The notes beneath the pieces are model-generated. The model did not search any database and was not told where the DNA came from. It saw only the letters and a program-made list of their open reading frames with translations. Positions 49,474 through 58,640 of a DNA stretch of 64,000 bases are shown piece after piece; within the stretch, counting starts at the first letter, position 1, and every line of letters begins with the position of its first letter. The translations under genes were made by a program, and so were the position numbers. The stretch is from Spiribacter salilacus (lineage in GTDB: Bacteria > Pseudomonadota > Gammaproteobacteria > Nitrococcales > Nitrococcaceae), in NCBI RefSeq assembly GCF_009649225.1, contig NZ_WJPP01000003.1, positions 248,001-312,000 on the forward strand, in the 5' to 3' direction.

Positions 49474-50285
49474 TCGCCCCACCGCTGCCCGAGCGGCTGC
49501 GGCTGATGAGTTACAACATTCAAGCGGGTATCGATACCCGCTATTTTCATCAGTACTTTACGCGTGGCTGGCGGCATGTTTTTCCTGATGCTGGGCGTCT
49601 GCCTAATTTGCGGCGCATCGCCGATTTGGTCAGCCAATTCGATTTAGTGGGTTTACAAGAACTCGATGCCGGCAGCTTGCGCAGTGGTTTTGTTGATCAA
49701 ACCGCGTTTTTAGCCCGTACCGCGGAGTTTCCGCATTGGTATTCGCAAACCAACCGACCGCTGGGGCGATTTGCACAGCATAGCAACGGTTTTTTAAGTC
49801 GTATCAAAGCGCGCGAGGTGGTTGAGCATCGACTGCCGGGTCGCATTCCCGGACGTGGCGCGTTAATGCTGCGTTTTGGCCCCCCTGAAGACGAGCTTGT
49901 CCTTGTCTTATTGCATCTTGCCTTAAGTCAGCGCGCGCGGCTGGATCAGCTGGACTATATCGCTGAGCACATCATCGATGCTGAGCATGTCATTGTGATG
50001 GGCGATTTGAATTGTCACTCGCGCAGCCCCGAACTCAAACATCTCTGTGCCCGAACCGATTTACGCGAGCCGCTGCACGATATGTTGACCTATCCGAGTT
50101 GGCGACCAGCGCGCAATATTGATCACATTTTGGTCTCGCCCAGCCTGACCGTAGAGACGGCGGAGGTGGTTGATACCGCCATCTCCGATCACTTACCCAT
50201 TACGATGACGGTGAGTCTGCCGCCGGCGTTAGCGGGGCTGAATGCACCAGCGGCGCTAGAACGCTCCAGATTGTCTCAAGAATAA
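49470..50285 (+). CDS. Endonuclease/exonuclease/phosphatase (EEP) family protein
   Basis: A 271-residue EEP-fold hydrolase without a signal peptide. Motifs are MSYNIQAGID (metal-binding Asn), LQELDAG (catalytic Glu), MGDLNCHSRSPE (Asp/Asn) and the C-terminal DHILVSP and SDHLPITM (Asp-His). The substrate is unknown (nucleic acid or phospholipid). It follows dsbA, as in Pseudomonas. Its last 86 bases overlap the 3' end of tesA on the other strand. Confidence 0.85.
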   Translation: MIAPPLPERLRLMSYNIQAGIDTRYFHQYFTRGWRHVFPDAGRLPNLRRIADLVSQFDLVGLQELDAGSLRSGFVDQTAFLARTAEFPHWYSQTNRPLGRFAQHSNGFLSRIKAREVVEHRLPGRIPGRGALMLRFGPPEDELVLVLLHLALSQRARLDQLDYIAEHIIDAEHVIVMGDLNCHSRSPELKHLCARTDLREPLHDMLTYPSWRPARNIDHILVSPSLTVETAEVVDTAISDHLPITMTVSLPPALAGLNAPAALERSRLSQE

Positions 50286-50937
50286 TGGGTTGCGCGGTGG
50301 TGTTGGGATGGATGCCGTCGTCTTGCATGAGTGAGGGGTCTTCGGCCACGCCAGCAAGGATCATCGGAACAAAGGCGGCATTGGTGGCATCTGCCACTTC
50401 GGCAAAGATGCCAAGGAACCGATCAACAAAGGCGCTGCCATAGTTAGAGGGAAGGCGAACGCCGGCGAGCAGCGGTTCGGCGCCGCTTGCGCGGATGGTT
50501 TCGATCATGCTGGTCAGATTGTTGCGCAACTCGGATAACGAAATGCCGCGAAGGCCATCGTTGCCGCCGAGCGCGATGATGACGATATCGGGCTGATGGC
50601 GCTCGATCGCGGCCGGTAAGCGGGTGCGGCCGCTGGCGGTGGTGTCACCGCTAATGCTGGCGTTGATGGCCTCGCCGTTTGCCACAGACGCAAGGCGATC
50701 GTCGAGCAACGCAACCCAGCCTGCCTCGGTGGGCATGTTGTAAGCCGCGCTAATGCTGTCGCCCAGCACCATTACGCGTGGGCCATCTTCGGGGGTGCTG
50801 GTGTCAGCCGTGCTGGCATGAGCGACAAGCCCGGGGGGTATAACCATGATCAGCCCAAGGCTCAGAACAAGGGGCAGCCCAAGGGTCGGGCCAACAACAA
50901 GTAGTAGACGTCGTAAATTTGAGAGGATTAATCGCAT
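50200..50937 (-). CDS. tesA: Acyl-CoA thioesterase I / lysophospholipase L1 (GDSL family)
   Basis: About 245 residues from the ATG at 50937. It has a long hydrophobic export signal (residues ~8-42), the block I nucleophile in MVLGDSISAAYNM near residue 57, block III GGNDGLRG and the catalytic Asp-His in DGIHPN. TesA hydrolyses thioesters and lysophospholipids in the periplasm. The tesA / ybbA-ybbP divergent arrangement is the same as in E. coli. Its start codon overlaps that of ybbA in the sequence GCATGC, and its 3' end overlaps the EEP gene by 86 bases. Confidence 0.92.
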   Translation of the reverse strand: MRLILSNLRRLLLVVGPTLGLPLVLSLGLIMVIPPGLVAHASTADTSTPEDGPRVMVLGDSISAAYNMPTEAGWVALLDDRLASVANGEAINASISGDTTASGRTRLPAAIERHQPDIVIIALGGNDGLRGISLSELRNNLTSMIETIRASGAEPLLAGVRLPSNYGSAFVDRFLGIFAEVADATNAAFVPMILAGVAEDPSLMQDDGIHPNTTAQPIILETIWSVLAPLVHSAPLTPAADSPSS

Positions 50938-51631
50938 GCCAGAGTCCAACAATAGCCAGCCCATTTTGCAGGCCGAGGGTCTGGGCATGCGCTTTGACGC
51001 TGCCGAAGGCCCAATTAGCCTGTTTGAAAACCTTGATCTTAGCATTGATGCCGGGGACTCATGGGCGATTTTGGGGACATCTGGATCTGGCAAATCCACC
51101 TTGCTTGGCTTGTTGGCTGGGCTGGATTTGCCCAGTGCAGGGCGGGTTTTGCTGTCGGGCGAAGATCTGACCGCGCTGAATGAGGACGAGCGCGCGGCCC
51201 GCCGCCAAGGCCGCGTAGGCTTTGTGTTTCAGGCATTTCACCTACTCTCGGGGCTGACTGCCTTAGAAAACGTCATGTTGCCATTAGAGCTGGCGGGCCA
51301 GCCGCAGGCTGCCGCGCGTGCTCGCGAAACACTCGAGCGGGTGGGGCTGGCGGCGCGCGTTCGCCACTATCCCTCTCAGCTATCTGGCGGTGAGCAGCAG
51401 CGCGTGGCGCTGGCGCGGGCCTTTATTGCCGCCCCTGCCGTGTTGTTTGCTGATGAGCCCACTGGCAACTTGGATCATAAAACCGGCGAGCAAGTCATTG
51501 ATTTGCTGTTCGATCTTAACCGCCAACATGGCACAACCCTCATCCTGGTCACCCACGATCAATCAGTGGCCGATCGCTGTCAGCACGTTCGTTATTTGCG
51601 CGACGGCGTTTTGCGTGAGGAGGCCGTCTAA
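50936..51631 (+). CDS. ybbA: ABC transporter ATP-binding protein YbbA
   Basis: A 231-residue ABC ATPase of the LolD/MacB-like group. Walker A is [14 protein letters not shown] near residue 47, the signature [14 protein letters not shown] near 150 and Walker [13 protein letters not shown] near 172. The ATG at 50936 follows GAGAGGA; the open frame further upstream is antisense to tesA. It works with the YbbP permease, whose ATG overlaps its stop (TAATG). Confidence 0.93.
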   Translation: MPESNNSQPILQAEGLGMRFDAAEGPISLFENLDLSIDAGDSWAILGTSGSGKSTLLGLLAGLDLPSAGRVLLSGEDLTALNEDERAARRQGRVGFVFQAFHLLSGLTALENVMLPLELAGQPQAAARARETLERVGLAARVRHYPSQLSGGEQQRVALARAFIAAPAVLFADEPTGNLDHKTGEQVIDLLFDLNRQHGTTLILVTHDQSVADRCQHVRYLRDGVLREEAV

Positions 51632-54153
51632 TGTTGGCCCTGCGTTTACTGTATCGCGATTGGCGCGGTGGCGAGCTGCGCTTATTGGCGATGGCGGTGG
51701 TGATTGCCGTGGCGGCCGTCACCGGTGTGGCCTGGCTTGCTGAGCGAGTCTCCGCGGCCACCGAGCTGCGCGCTGCAGACCTGCTGGCGGCCGATCGAGC
51801 CGTTGAGTACTCCCAGCCAATTCCCGCGGACTGGGTGGAACGCGCCCAAACAGCGGGTTTGCGTACCGCCCAAATCGCGGTATTCCCCACGGTAGTACTG
51901 GCGGGCGACGAAAACCGGTTGGTGTCCGCCAAGGCGGTGAACTCGACCTACCCCTTGCGCGGCGAACTGCGCATTAAGCCGGAACCCGGACACCCAGAGA
52001 TCATTCCAGATTCGATACCCGAATCCGGGACCGCCTGGGTTGAATCTCGCTTGCTCGGACTCTTGGGTGTCTCGGTTGGCGAATCAATCTCCCTGGGTGC
52101 CTTGGAATTCGAAGTTGCGGCGGTGATTAGCCTCGAGCCGGATCGTGGCGATGGCTTTGCCAGCCTCGCCCCCCGCGTCATGTTTAACCAAACCGACCTT
52201 GAGGCCACCGAATTGCTTGGCCCGGGCAGCCGCGTCCGCCACAAACTCCTCCTTGCTGGTCCCCTCGAAGCCCTCGATGGCCTGACGAGCGCGCTGGTGG
52301 CGGAGTTTGGGAATGACATCGAAATTGAGACACCCACCGATGAGCGCCAGGGTGCTGCAGAGGTTGTCGAGCAAGCAAAGCGCTTTTTGGGGCTAGCGGC
52401 ATTGCTGACAGTTATCGTTGCTGGTGTGGCTGTCTTACTAACCGTGCGACATTACGCCGAGCGACAAATCACCAGCGTGGCCGTCATGCGAGCCATTGGT
52501 GCAAGTCGCCAGCGAATCTTAGGTTTGTTCGTGGGCAAGCTGCTTTGGTTGGGTGTCTTTGCTGGCGCATTCGGCGCTGCGATTGGCTTTGGGCTGCATG
52601 TAGCGATGTTAGCGCTGGTTGCAGACTTACTCGGTGCCCGCCTGCCACCGCCGAGCTGGCGGCCACTCGCCACGGGTTGGGTGACCGCGGGCGTTGCCCT
52701 GTTGGGTTTTGCGCTGCCAACTCTCTCACGTCTGCGAGACGTGCCTCCAATGCGCGTGCTACGCCGCGATTTGGGTGACAACCTGCTTAGAGCGGGTTTG
52801 CCTTTGGCTGTTGCCGCCGTTGTCATTCTGGGTCTAATGGGCTGGCAGGCGCGCGATCCGCTGGTTGCCATCACGGTGTTTGGCGCTGTGGGTGTCACAC
52901 TATTGGTTCTGACCGCCGTGGCCAGTGGTGTCGTTTTTGGCGTAAGAGCACTAACACGCCGCGGTGGCACCGGCCGGCTGCTGTGGTTAACGGGGTTAAC
53001 GCGACGTCCGATGACAGCCATCATTCAGATTGTGGCAATCGGTGTCGGGCTGATGAGCCTTTTCTTGCTGGCTGTTGTGCGCAACGATTTATTAACGGCC
53101 TGGCAGGCCGAAATACCGCCTGATGCGCCCAACCAATTTCTAATTAACATCCAGCCTGAGCAGGTTGATGGCGTGCGCCAAACGCTGGCTGATGCGGACA
53201 TCTCCACGGTCTTTTATCCCATGGTTCGCGCGCGCCTGCTTGCGATGAACGGCGAGTCGGTCGCCGCCGATGACTTCGACAGCGCTCAGGCGCGGCGGCT
53301 GACGCGACGCGACTTTAACCTATCCTGGACATCCACACTTGCCGATGACAACCGCGTCGTTGCCGGCCGCTGGTGGGGCGAGGGTTCATCCGAGGGTTCA
53401 TCCGAGACACCCACAGATTCCCCCACAGATTCCGATCGCCCTCAGCTATCTGTCGAGACGGGTTTTGCCGAGGAGGTGGGTATTGAGCTTGGCGATACGT
53501 TGACGTTTGGCTCTGGGGGCGCGGAGGTAACCGCTGAAGTGACCAATTTGCGCGATGTTCGTTGGGAGAGCTTTAACGTCAATTTCTTCGTGCTCGGTTC
53601 ACCGGGCACCTTTGACCCGTTCCCACAAACATGGCTAACCAGCTTTCACTTAGCAGACACCCACAACAGCGGCACTTTGTTGAATACGCTAGTACGCAAC
53701 TACCCAAGCGTGACCATTATCGATGTCAGTAGCGTGCTTCGGATTGTGCGCACCATCATCGACCAAGGTTCTCGAGTTGTGGAGTTGATGGCCTTACTAA
53801 CGTTATTAGCGGGCGTCCTCGTGCTATTGGCTGCGTTACAGATCACCGGCGAAGAGCGGCGATTTGAAAGTGCACTGCTTCGTGCGCTCGGCGCAAGTGG
53901 AACACGCATCCGGCGTATGGCGCGCTGGGAGTTCTGGCTTGTTGGTGCTATTGCTGGCGCATTGGCCGGACTGGCGGCCACAACCGCAGGCCTTGTCGTG
54001 GCAGAGGTTTTGTTCAGCCTTGAATATCCGCTGCGACCGATGACCCTCGTGATTGGTGCGGGTGTTGGATTACTGACCGTTTGGGTTGCTGGAGGGCTAG
54101 GCGCGAGGCGCTACTATCGAAGTTCACCTATGCAATTGTTGCGCGAAGGCTAA
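51631..54153 (+). CDS. ybbP: FtsX-like ABC transporter permease YbbP
   Basis: An 840-residue permease with two FtsX-type transmembrane modules. An N-terminal helix (residues ~13-32) precedes a periplasmic domain. Three helices (~255-365), further helices near 385-450 and a second periplasmic domain follow, then three C-terminal helices (~710-835). Four exact repeated words occur (52329 EIETPTDE, 52888, 53406 SETPTDS, 53656 ADTHNS). The second periplasmic domain includes a low-complexity insert EGSSEGSSETPTDSPTDSD built from 12-base duplications (53380-53433). A role in lipid or lipoprotein handling is likely but unproven. Confidence 0.9.
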   Translation: MLALRLLYRDWRGGELRLLAMAVVIAVAAVTGVAWLAERVSAATELRAADLLAADRAVEYSQPIPADWVERAQTAGLRTAQIAVFPTVVLAGDENRLVSAKAVNSTYPLRGELRIKPEPGHPEIIPDSIPESGTAWVESRLLGLLGVSVGESISLGALEFEVAAVISLEPDRGDGFASLAPRVMFNQTDLEATELLGPGSRVRHKLLLAGPLEALDGLTSALVAEFGNDIEIETPTDERQGAAEVVEQAKRFLGLAALLTVIVAGVAVLLTVRHYAERQITSVAVMRAIGASRQRILGLFVGKLLWLGVFAGAFGAAIGFGLHVAMLALVADLLGARLPPPSWRPLATGWVTAGVALLGFALPTLSRLRDVPPMRVLRRDLGDNLLRAGLPLAVAAVVILGLMGWQARDPLVAITVFGAVGVTLLVLTAVASGVVFGVRALTRRGGTGRLLWLTGLTRRPMTAIIQIVAIGVGLMSLFLLAVVRNDLLTAWQAEIPPDAPNQFLINIQPEQVDGVRQTLADADISTVFYPMVRARLLAMNGESVAADDFDSAQARRLTRRDFNLSWTSTLADDNRVVAGRWWGEGSSEGSSETPTDSPTDSDRPQLSVETGFAEEVGIELGDTLTFGSGGAEVTAEVTNLRDVRWESFNVNFFVLGSPGTFDPFPQTWLTSFHLADTHNSGTLLNTLVRNYPSVTIIDVSSVLRIVRTIIDQGSRVVELMALLTLLAGVLVLLAALQITGEERRFESALLRALGASGTRIRRMARWEFWLVGAIAGALAGLAATTAGLVVAEVLFSLEYPLRPMTLVIGAGVGLLTVWVAGGLGARRYYRSSPMQLLREG
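53380..53433 (+). repeat. 12-bp in-frame duplications flanking a repeated word in ybbP
   Basis: GAGGGTTCATCC occurs at 53380-53391 and 53392-53403, then the word GACACCCAC at 53406-53414. CCACAGATTCC(C) follows at 53411-53422 and again at 53424-53433. Units are 12 bases, so the frame is kept. The word lies at the junction of the two duplications. Confidence 0.88.
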
Positions 54154-54164
54154 AAGGAGGTCGT

Positions 54165-55916
54165 ATGACCCGTTTAGAGCACGCTTTTAAGGACGAAATT
54201 AACGAAGACACCCCCTTTGATCGGCTATTACGCGCTGAAATAGGGCGCTACACGGGCGGTATTTCGCCAGTGGCTTTGGCCCTTGCCTTTGCCGACTGGT
54301 CGATGCACCTGGGTCTCAGTCCAAACCGACAAGCGGAGCTCATGCGCAAAGGAGTGCGCAAGTCGCTGCGATTAGCGGCCTACCTTGGCCGCTGCGCCTC
54401 CGGTGAAGCCAGTCAACGCTGCATCGAACCATTGCCTCAGGACCATCGCTTCGATGCCCCCGAGTGGCAGCAATGGCCATTTTCCATGCTCCATCAGACA
54501 TTTTTGCTGCAGCAGCAGTGGTGGCATGTGGCCACAACAGGTGTTTCCGGCGTTGAGCCGCATCATGAAGAAGTCGTCAACTTCATGGTTCGTCAGTGGC
54601 TAGACATTTTTTCGCCGTCTAACTTCTTGCCAACCAACCCTGAAGTCTTGAAGGCCACAATTGAAAGTGGTGGCTGGAACCTGTGGCACGGCGCGACGAA
54701 CGCCATCGAAGACACCCACAAATTTCTCGGCCAATCCGACACTCCCGAAAGCGAAAACTTCAAGGTCGGGCGCGATCTTGCCGTTACCCCCGGCCAGGTC
54801 ATTTATCGCAATGCGCTTATAGAGCTGATTCAGTATTCGCCGGACACCCACACAGTTTATCCAGAACCCGTCCTGATCGTGCCGGCCTGGATAATGAAGT
54901 ACTACATTCTAGATCTGCGACCAGAGCGTTCACTGATTGAGTACCTCGTTAGTCAGGGCCATACGGTTTTTGTGGTTTCTTGGAAAAATCCTGGGCCTGC
55001 AGAACGCGATTACGGCATGGATGACTACCGTCGTTTGGGGGTAATGGATGCCCTCAAAGTGGTCAATACCGTGGTCCCTGAGCAAAAAGTGCATGCAGTG
55101 GGGTATTGCCTCGGCGGCACTCTGCTGAGCTTGGCCGTTGCTGCCATGGCACGCGATGGCGATGACCGCCTTGCCAGCATGACCCTACTGGCCGCGCAGA
55201 CCGATTTCACTGATCTAGGCGAGCTCGACCTATTTATTGATGATGCTCAGGTCGCCTTTCTTGAGGATGTGATGTGGGCGCGAGGTTATTTAAGTCGTGA
55301 CCAAATGGCCGCTGCCTTTCAGTTACTGCGCAGCCAAGACTTGGTGTGGTCGCGCATGGTGCGCCATTACCTTTTAGGTGAGCGCGATGAGCCATTTGAC
55401 CTTATGGCTTGGAATATGGATGCCACGCGCCTGCCTTACCGCATGCATAGCGAGTACCTTCGCGAGCTTTTCTTAGAAAATGACCTCATCGAAGCGCGCT
55501 ACGACATTGACGGCCGCCCCGTCGCTTTGGGCGACATCGACGTCCCCATTTTTACGGTTGCCACCAAAAAAGATCACATCGCCCCCTGGGAATCCGTCTA
55601 CAAAGTCGTCCGCCACGCCCGCACCCCAGTCACCTTTTTGCTCACCGATGGCGGACACAATGCGGGTATTGTGACTCATCCGAGACACCCACACCGTACC
55701 TACCAAATGCATGACTACCATCCGAGCGATAAAAGCGAGTCGCCCGAGGAGTTTTTGCGAAACCGAGACACCCACAAAGGTTCTTGGTGGCTACCCTGGC
55801 AGGCGTGGTTGGCCGAGCGCTCGGGCGCCCGAATTAAACCGCCGGCGATGGGCGCACCGGATGCCGGACACCCACCGATTACCGCAGCGCCCGGTACATA
55901 CGTTCTCGAGCGCTAG
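54165..55916 (+). CDS. phaC: Class I polyhydroxyalkanoate synthase
   Basis: A 583-residue PHA synthase that polymerises 3-hydroxyacyl-CoA into storage granules. The lipase-like box GYCLGG has the catalytic Cys at residue 315. The catalytic His is in DGGHNAGIV near residue 499. The N-terminal NFLPTNPEVLKATIESGGWN and YYILDLRPERSLIEYLVSQGHTVFVVSWKNPG are typical. A strong AAGGAGG precedes the ATG at 54165. It holds five exact repeated words (54711, 54843, 55684, 55767, 55867), three clustered in the C-terminal 80 residues. No phaA, phaB or phaE is adjacent. Confidence 0.93.
   Translation: MTRLEHAFKDEINEDTPFDRLLRAEIGRYTGGISPVALALAFADWSMHLGLSPNRQAELMRKGVRKSLRLAAYLGRCASGEASQRCIEPLPQDHRFDAPEWQQWPFSMLHQTFLLQQQWWHVATTGVSGVEPHHEEVVNFMVRQWLDIFSPSNFLPTNPEVLKATIESGGWNLWHGATNAIEDTHKFLGQSDTPESENFKVGRDLAVTPGQVIYRNALIELIQYSPDTHTVYPEPVLIVPAWIMKYYILDLRPERSLIEYLVSQGHTVFVVSWKNPGPAERDYGMDDYRRLGVMDALKVVNTVVPEQKVHAVGYCLGGTLLSLAVAAMARDGDDRLASMTLLAAQTDFTDLGELDLFIDDAQVAFLEDVMWARGYLSRDQMAAAFQLLRSQDLVWSRMVRHYLLGERDEPFDLMAWNMDATRLPYRMHSEYLRELFLENDLIEARYDIDGRPVALGDIDVPIFTVATKKDHIAPWESVYKVVRHARTPVTFLLTDGGHNAGIVTHPRHPHRTYQMHDYHPSDKSESPEEFLRNRDTHKGSWWLPWQAWLAERSGARIKPPAMGAPDAGHPPITAAPGTYVLER
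54711..55875 (+). repeat. Repeated-word cluster in phaC (5 exact copies)
   Basis: Copies at 54711 and 54843 (Asp-Thr-His frame), 55684 (His-Pro frame), 55767 (Asp-Thr-His) and 55867 (His-Pro). The use of two different frames in one gene shows that the DNA word, not the peptide, is what recurs. Confidence 0.92.
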
Positions 55917-56807
55917 CTAGCGTTCATTGATCGGGAAGTCGGCGGTTAGATTGGCCCAGCGCCAATTTGGATCACCGATGGCGATAAAGTCTGGATTAAG
56001 GACAGACACTTTTTGGTTATAAGTCAGCGGCGATCCATCCATGCGCTGCACCGCGCCGCCAGCAGCTTCCAATACGGCCTGAGCAGCAGCGCTATCCCAT
56101 TCAGAGGTTGGCCCGAAGCGCGGGTATGCGTCGGCTGCACCCTCGGCAACGAGGCAGAACTTTAGCGAGCTGCCCATCGAAGTGGTATCAACGTCGGGGA
56201 GCTGCTCTAAAAGCGCCTGAACCGCGGGGCTGCCATGTGAGCGACTGACTGCCAACGTCAGCGCCGCCTCACTAGCGGTGCGTGTCCGAATTTCTTGGTA
56301 ACTGGACTGCCCACTTACCTCGTCGATGCGCCAGGCCCCGGGTTTGCCATCGGAGATTCCATCCAAGACACCCACATAACTCCGGCGCAAAACCGGCGCA
56401 TGCACCACGCCCAAAACCGGACGGCCATTCGAAATCAGAGCGATATTGACTGTGAACTCGCCATTGCGCTTAACAAATTCTCGTGTGCCATCAAGCGGAT
56501 CCACCAACCAGTAGCGGCCCCAGGTTTTACGTACGTCGAAATCGGCCAATCCGCCTTCCTCAGAGAGTAACGGCAAGGCGGCCAAGCTTGCCTCGGAAAC
56601 TGTGGGTGTCTCAGATCCGTTAGATCCGATCTTAGATCCCAATTCAGAGGCAATTAGCCGATGCGCAGCCATATCCGCTGCGGTCAGTGGTGAGTGGTCG
56701 GATTTGGTCTCAACGGCAAAGTCGCCCTCGTAAATTGCTAAGATCGCATCACCGGCTTGGCGCGCGATTGTGAGGACTTCTTCGGCTAACTTGGGGGGCG
56801 TAGACAT
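55917..56807 (-). CDS. cysQ: 3'(2'),5'-bisphosphate nucleotidase CysQ
   Basis: About 296 residues from the ATG at 56807, which has a GGAGT ribosome binding site. It is a Li+-sensitive phosphatase that removes phosphate from PAP/PAPS in sulfur assimilation. Metal-site motifs are LLSEEGG, WLVDPLDGTREF and EWDSAAAQAVLEAAGG. Compared with E. coli CysQ there are two extra in-frame segments at repeated-word sites: about 15 residues around GSNGSETPTVSEASL (56602) and about 8 around YVGVLDGISDG (56367). It is tail to tail with phaC with no bases between the stops. Confidence 0.9.
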   Translation of the reverse strand: MSTPPKLAEEVLTIARQAGDAILAIYEGDFAVETKSDHSPLTAADMAAHRLIASELGSKIGSNGSETPTVSEASLAALPLLSEEGGLADFDVRKTWGRYWLVDPLDGTREFVKRNGEFTVNIALISNGRPVLGVVHAPVLRRSYVGVLDGISDGKPGAWRIDEVSGQSSYQEIRTRTASEAALTLAVSRSHGSPAVQALLEQLPDVDTTSMGSSLKFCLVAEGAADAYPRFGPTSEWDSAAAQAVLEAAGGAVQRMDGSPLTYNQKVSVLNPDFIAIGDPNWRWANLTADFPINER

Positions 56808-56996
56808 AACTTCACTCCTTTTGGATATGATCGCATGGTCAGGAAAAGTTGACACGCTCGCGGGCTCCGGCTAACCTCCGTCCCATCGTGCTTAAAAGCG
56901 CATCCCTTCTGTTTAACTCAATTAGATTATCGCCGGGCACAAAGGGCGGTTATCCACCCGAGCCCTCATTTGTTTGCATTCCCTGGAGGTTTATTC

Positions 56997-57323
56997 GTGA
57001 GCGACCAAATCGTCCACGTCTCTGACGCTGAATTCGAGGCAGAGGTACTGAAATCCGAGCATCCTGTTTTAGTTGATTATTGGGCTGAATGGTGTGGTCC
57101 TTGCAAAATGATCGCCCCAATCCTTGACGAGATGGCTGCTACCTACAGCGGCAAGCTCAAAGTGGCAAAGCTGAATATCGATGAAAATCCGGAAACCCCA
57201 CCGAAATACGGCATTCGGGGCATTCCAACTCTCATGTTGTTCAAGAATGGTGCAGTTGAGGCCACCAAGGTCGGTGCACTCTCGAAAGCCCAGCTTTCGG
57301 CATTTATTGACAGCAATCTTTAA
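56997..57323 (+). CDS. trxA: Thioredoxin 1
   Basis: A 108-residue thioredoxin with active site WCGPCK (Cys33 and Cys36) and the cis-Pro loop [14 protein letters not shown]. The GTG at 56997 after GGAGG is chosen because it gives the standard [10 protein letters not shown]-terminus; the upstream ATG frame would add ten hydrophobic residues. It is immediately upstream of rho, as in many gammaproteobacteria. No repeated-word copies. Confidence 0.97.
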   Translation: MSDQIVHVSDAEFEAEVLKSEHPVLVDYWAEWCGPCKMIAPILDEMAATYSGKLKVAKLNIDENPETPPKYGIRGIPTLMLFKNGAVEATKVGALSKAQLSAFIDSNL

Positions 57324-57356
57324 ATTTATCGCCCGCTGCGGCGGCCAGAAGAAAAA

Positions 57357-58613
57357 ATGAATCTCACCGAACTTAAGTACAAGCCAGCCGCTGAGCTGGT
57401 CGAAATCGCGCAGTCCTTTGGCATCGAGAACATGGCGCGATCGCGCAAACAAGATGTCATATTTGCTTTACTAAAAGCTCACGCCAAAAAAGGCGAAGAT
57501 ATTTGGGGTGACGGCGTCCTAGAAATCTTGCAAGACGGCTTTGGCTTTTTGCGTTCCGCAACCAGCTCTTATATGGCAGGGCCAGACGACATCTATGTCT
57601 CCCCCAGTCAAATTAGACGCTTTAGTTTGCGGACCGGCGACACCATTTCGGGCAAGATCCGGCCGCCAAAAGAGGGCGAGCGGTACTTTGCGCTGCTTAA
57701 AGTTGATGAGATCAACTTCGAAAAGCCCGAAGCCGCCAAGCATAAGGTTTTGTTTGAAAACCTCACGCCGCTATTTCCTAAAGAAAGGCTGGTACTGGAA
57801 CGCGGCAACGGGTCAACTGAAGACCTGACTGCGCGGGTCATCGATTTGTCTGCCCCTATTGGTAAGGGACAGCGGGCGTTAATCGTCTCGCCGCCTAAAG
57901 CAGGTAAGACGATGTTGCTGCAGAACATCGCGCAGTCCATCACGGCGAACAACCCCGAAGCATACGTCATCGTGCTGCTCATCGATGAGCGGCCAGAAGA
58001 GGTGACCGAGATGCAGCGAACGGTTCGCGGCGAAGTGGTTTCCTCCACCTTTGACGAGCCCGCTAACCGCCATGTGCAGGTTGCCGAAATGGTCATCGAA
58101 AAAGCCAAGCGGCTTGTTGAGCATAAGCGCGATGTGGTGATCATGCTCGATTCCATTACGCGTTTGGCGCGGGCCTACAACACGGTTGTACCGAGCTCCG
58201 GCAAGGTTCTCACCGGTGGTGTGGATGCCAACGCCCTGCACCGGCCAAAGCGCTTTTTTGGCGCGGCGCGAAACATCGAAGAAGGTGGAAGTCTTACGAT
58301 CATCGCCACGGCGCTCGTCGAAACAGGCTCCCGCATGGACGATGTCATTTACGAAGAATTCAAGGGTACCGGCAATATGGAAGTCCATCTTGACCGCCGC
58401 ATTGCAGAAAAGCGGATTTACCCGGCGATGAACATCAACCGCTCCGGCACGCGTCGCGAAGAGCTGCTAATGAGCCAAGAAGATCTGCAAAAAGTTTGGA
58501 TCTTACGCAAACTCCTCCACCCGATGGACGAGCTTGCCGCCATTGAATTCCTGTTGGATAAGCTAAAAGACACCAAAACCAACGACGAATTCTTCCAGGC
58601 AATGAAGCGCTAG
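57357..58613 (+). CDS. rho: Transcription termination factor Rho
   Basis: A 418-residue hexameric RNA helicase. The N-terminal helical domain begins [22 protein letters not shown]. The RNA-binding GFGFLRS and [10 protein letters not shown] form the primary site. Walker A is [14 protein letters not shown] near residue 180, and Walker B is [16 protein letters not shown] near 260. The Q-loop and R-loop regions ([20 protein letters not shown]) are intact. Length equals the E. coli protein within one residue. No repeated-word copies. Confidence 0.98.
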   Translation: MNLTELKYKPAAELVEIAQSFGIENMARSRKQDVIFALLKAHAKKGEDIWGDGVLEILQDGFGFLRSATSSYMAGPDDIYVSPSQIRRFSLRTGDTISGKIRPPKEGERYFALLKVDEINFEKPEAAKHKVLFENLTPLFPKERLVLERGNGSTEDLTARVIDLSAPIGKGQRALIVSPPKAGKTMLLQNIAQSITANNPEAYVIVLLIDERPEEVTEMQRTVRGEVVSSTFDEPANRHVQVAEMVIEKAKRLVEHKRDVVIMLDSITRLARAYNTVVPSSGKVLTGGVDANALHRPKRFFGAARNIEEGGSLTIIATALVETGSRMDDVIYEEFKGTGNMEVHLDRRIAEKRIYPAMNINRSGTRREELLMSQEDLQKVWILRKLLHPMDELAAIEFLLDKLKDTKTNDEFFQAMKR

Positions 58614-58640
58614 ATCATTATCGCTGTTAGCGGCGTTGGC

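Noticed and set aside
52452-53024. 190-codon minus-strand frame inside ybbP
   Set aside because: Antisense to a clear permease, with an Arg/Pro/Ser-rich composition typical of shadow frames.
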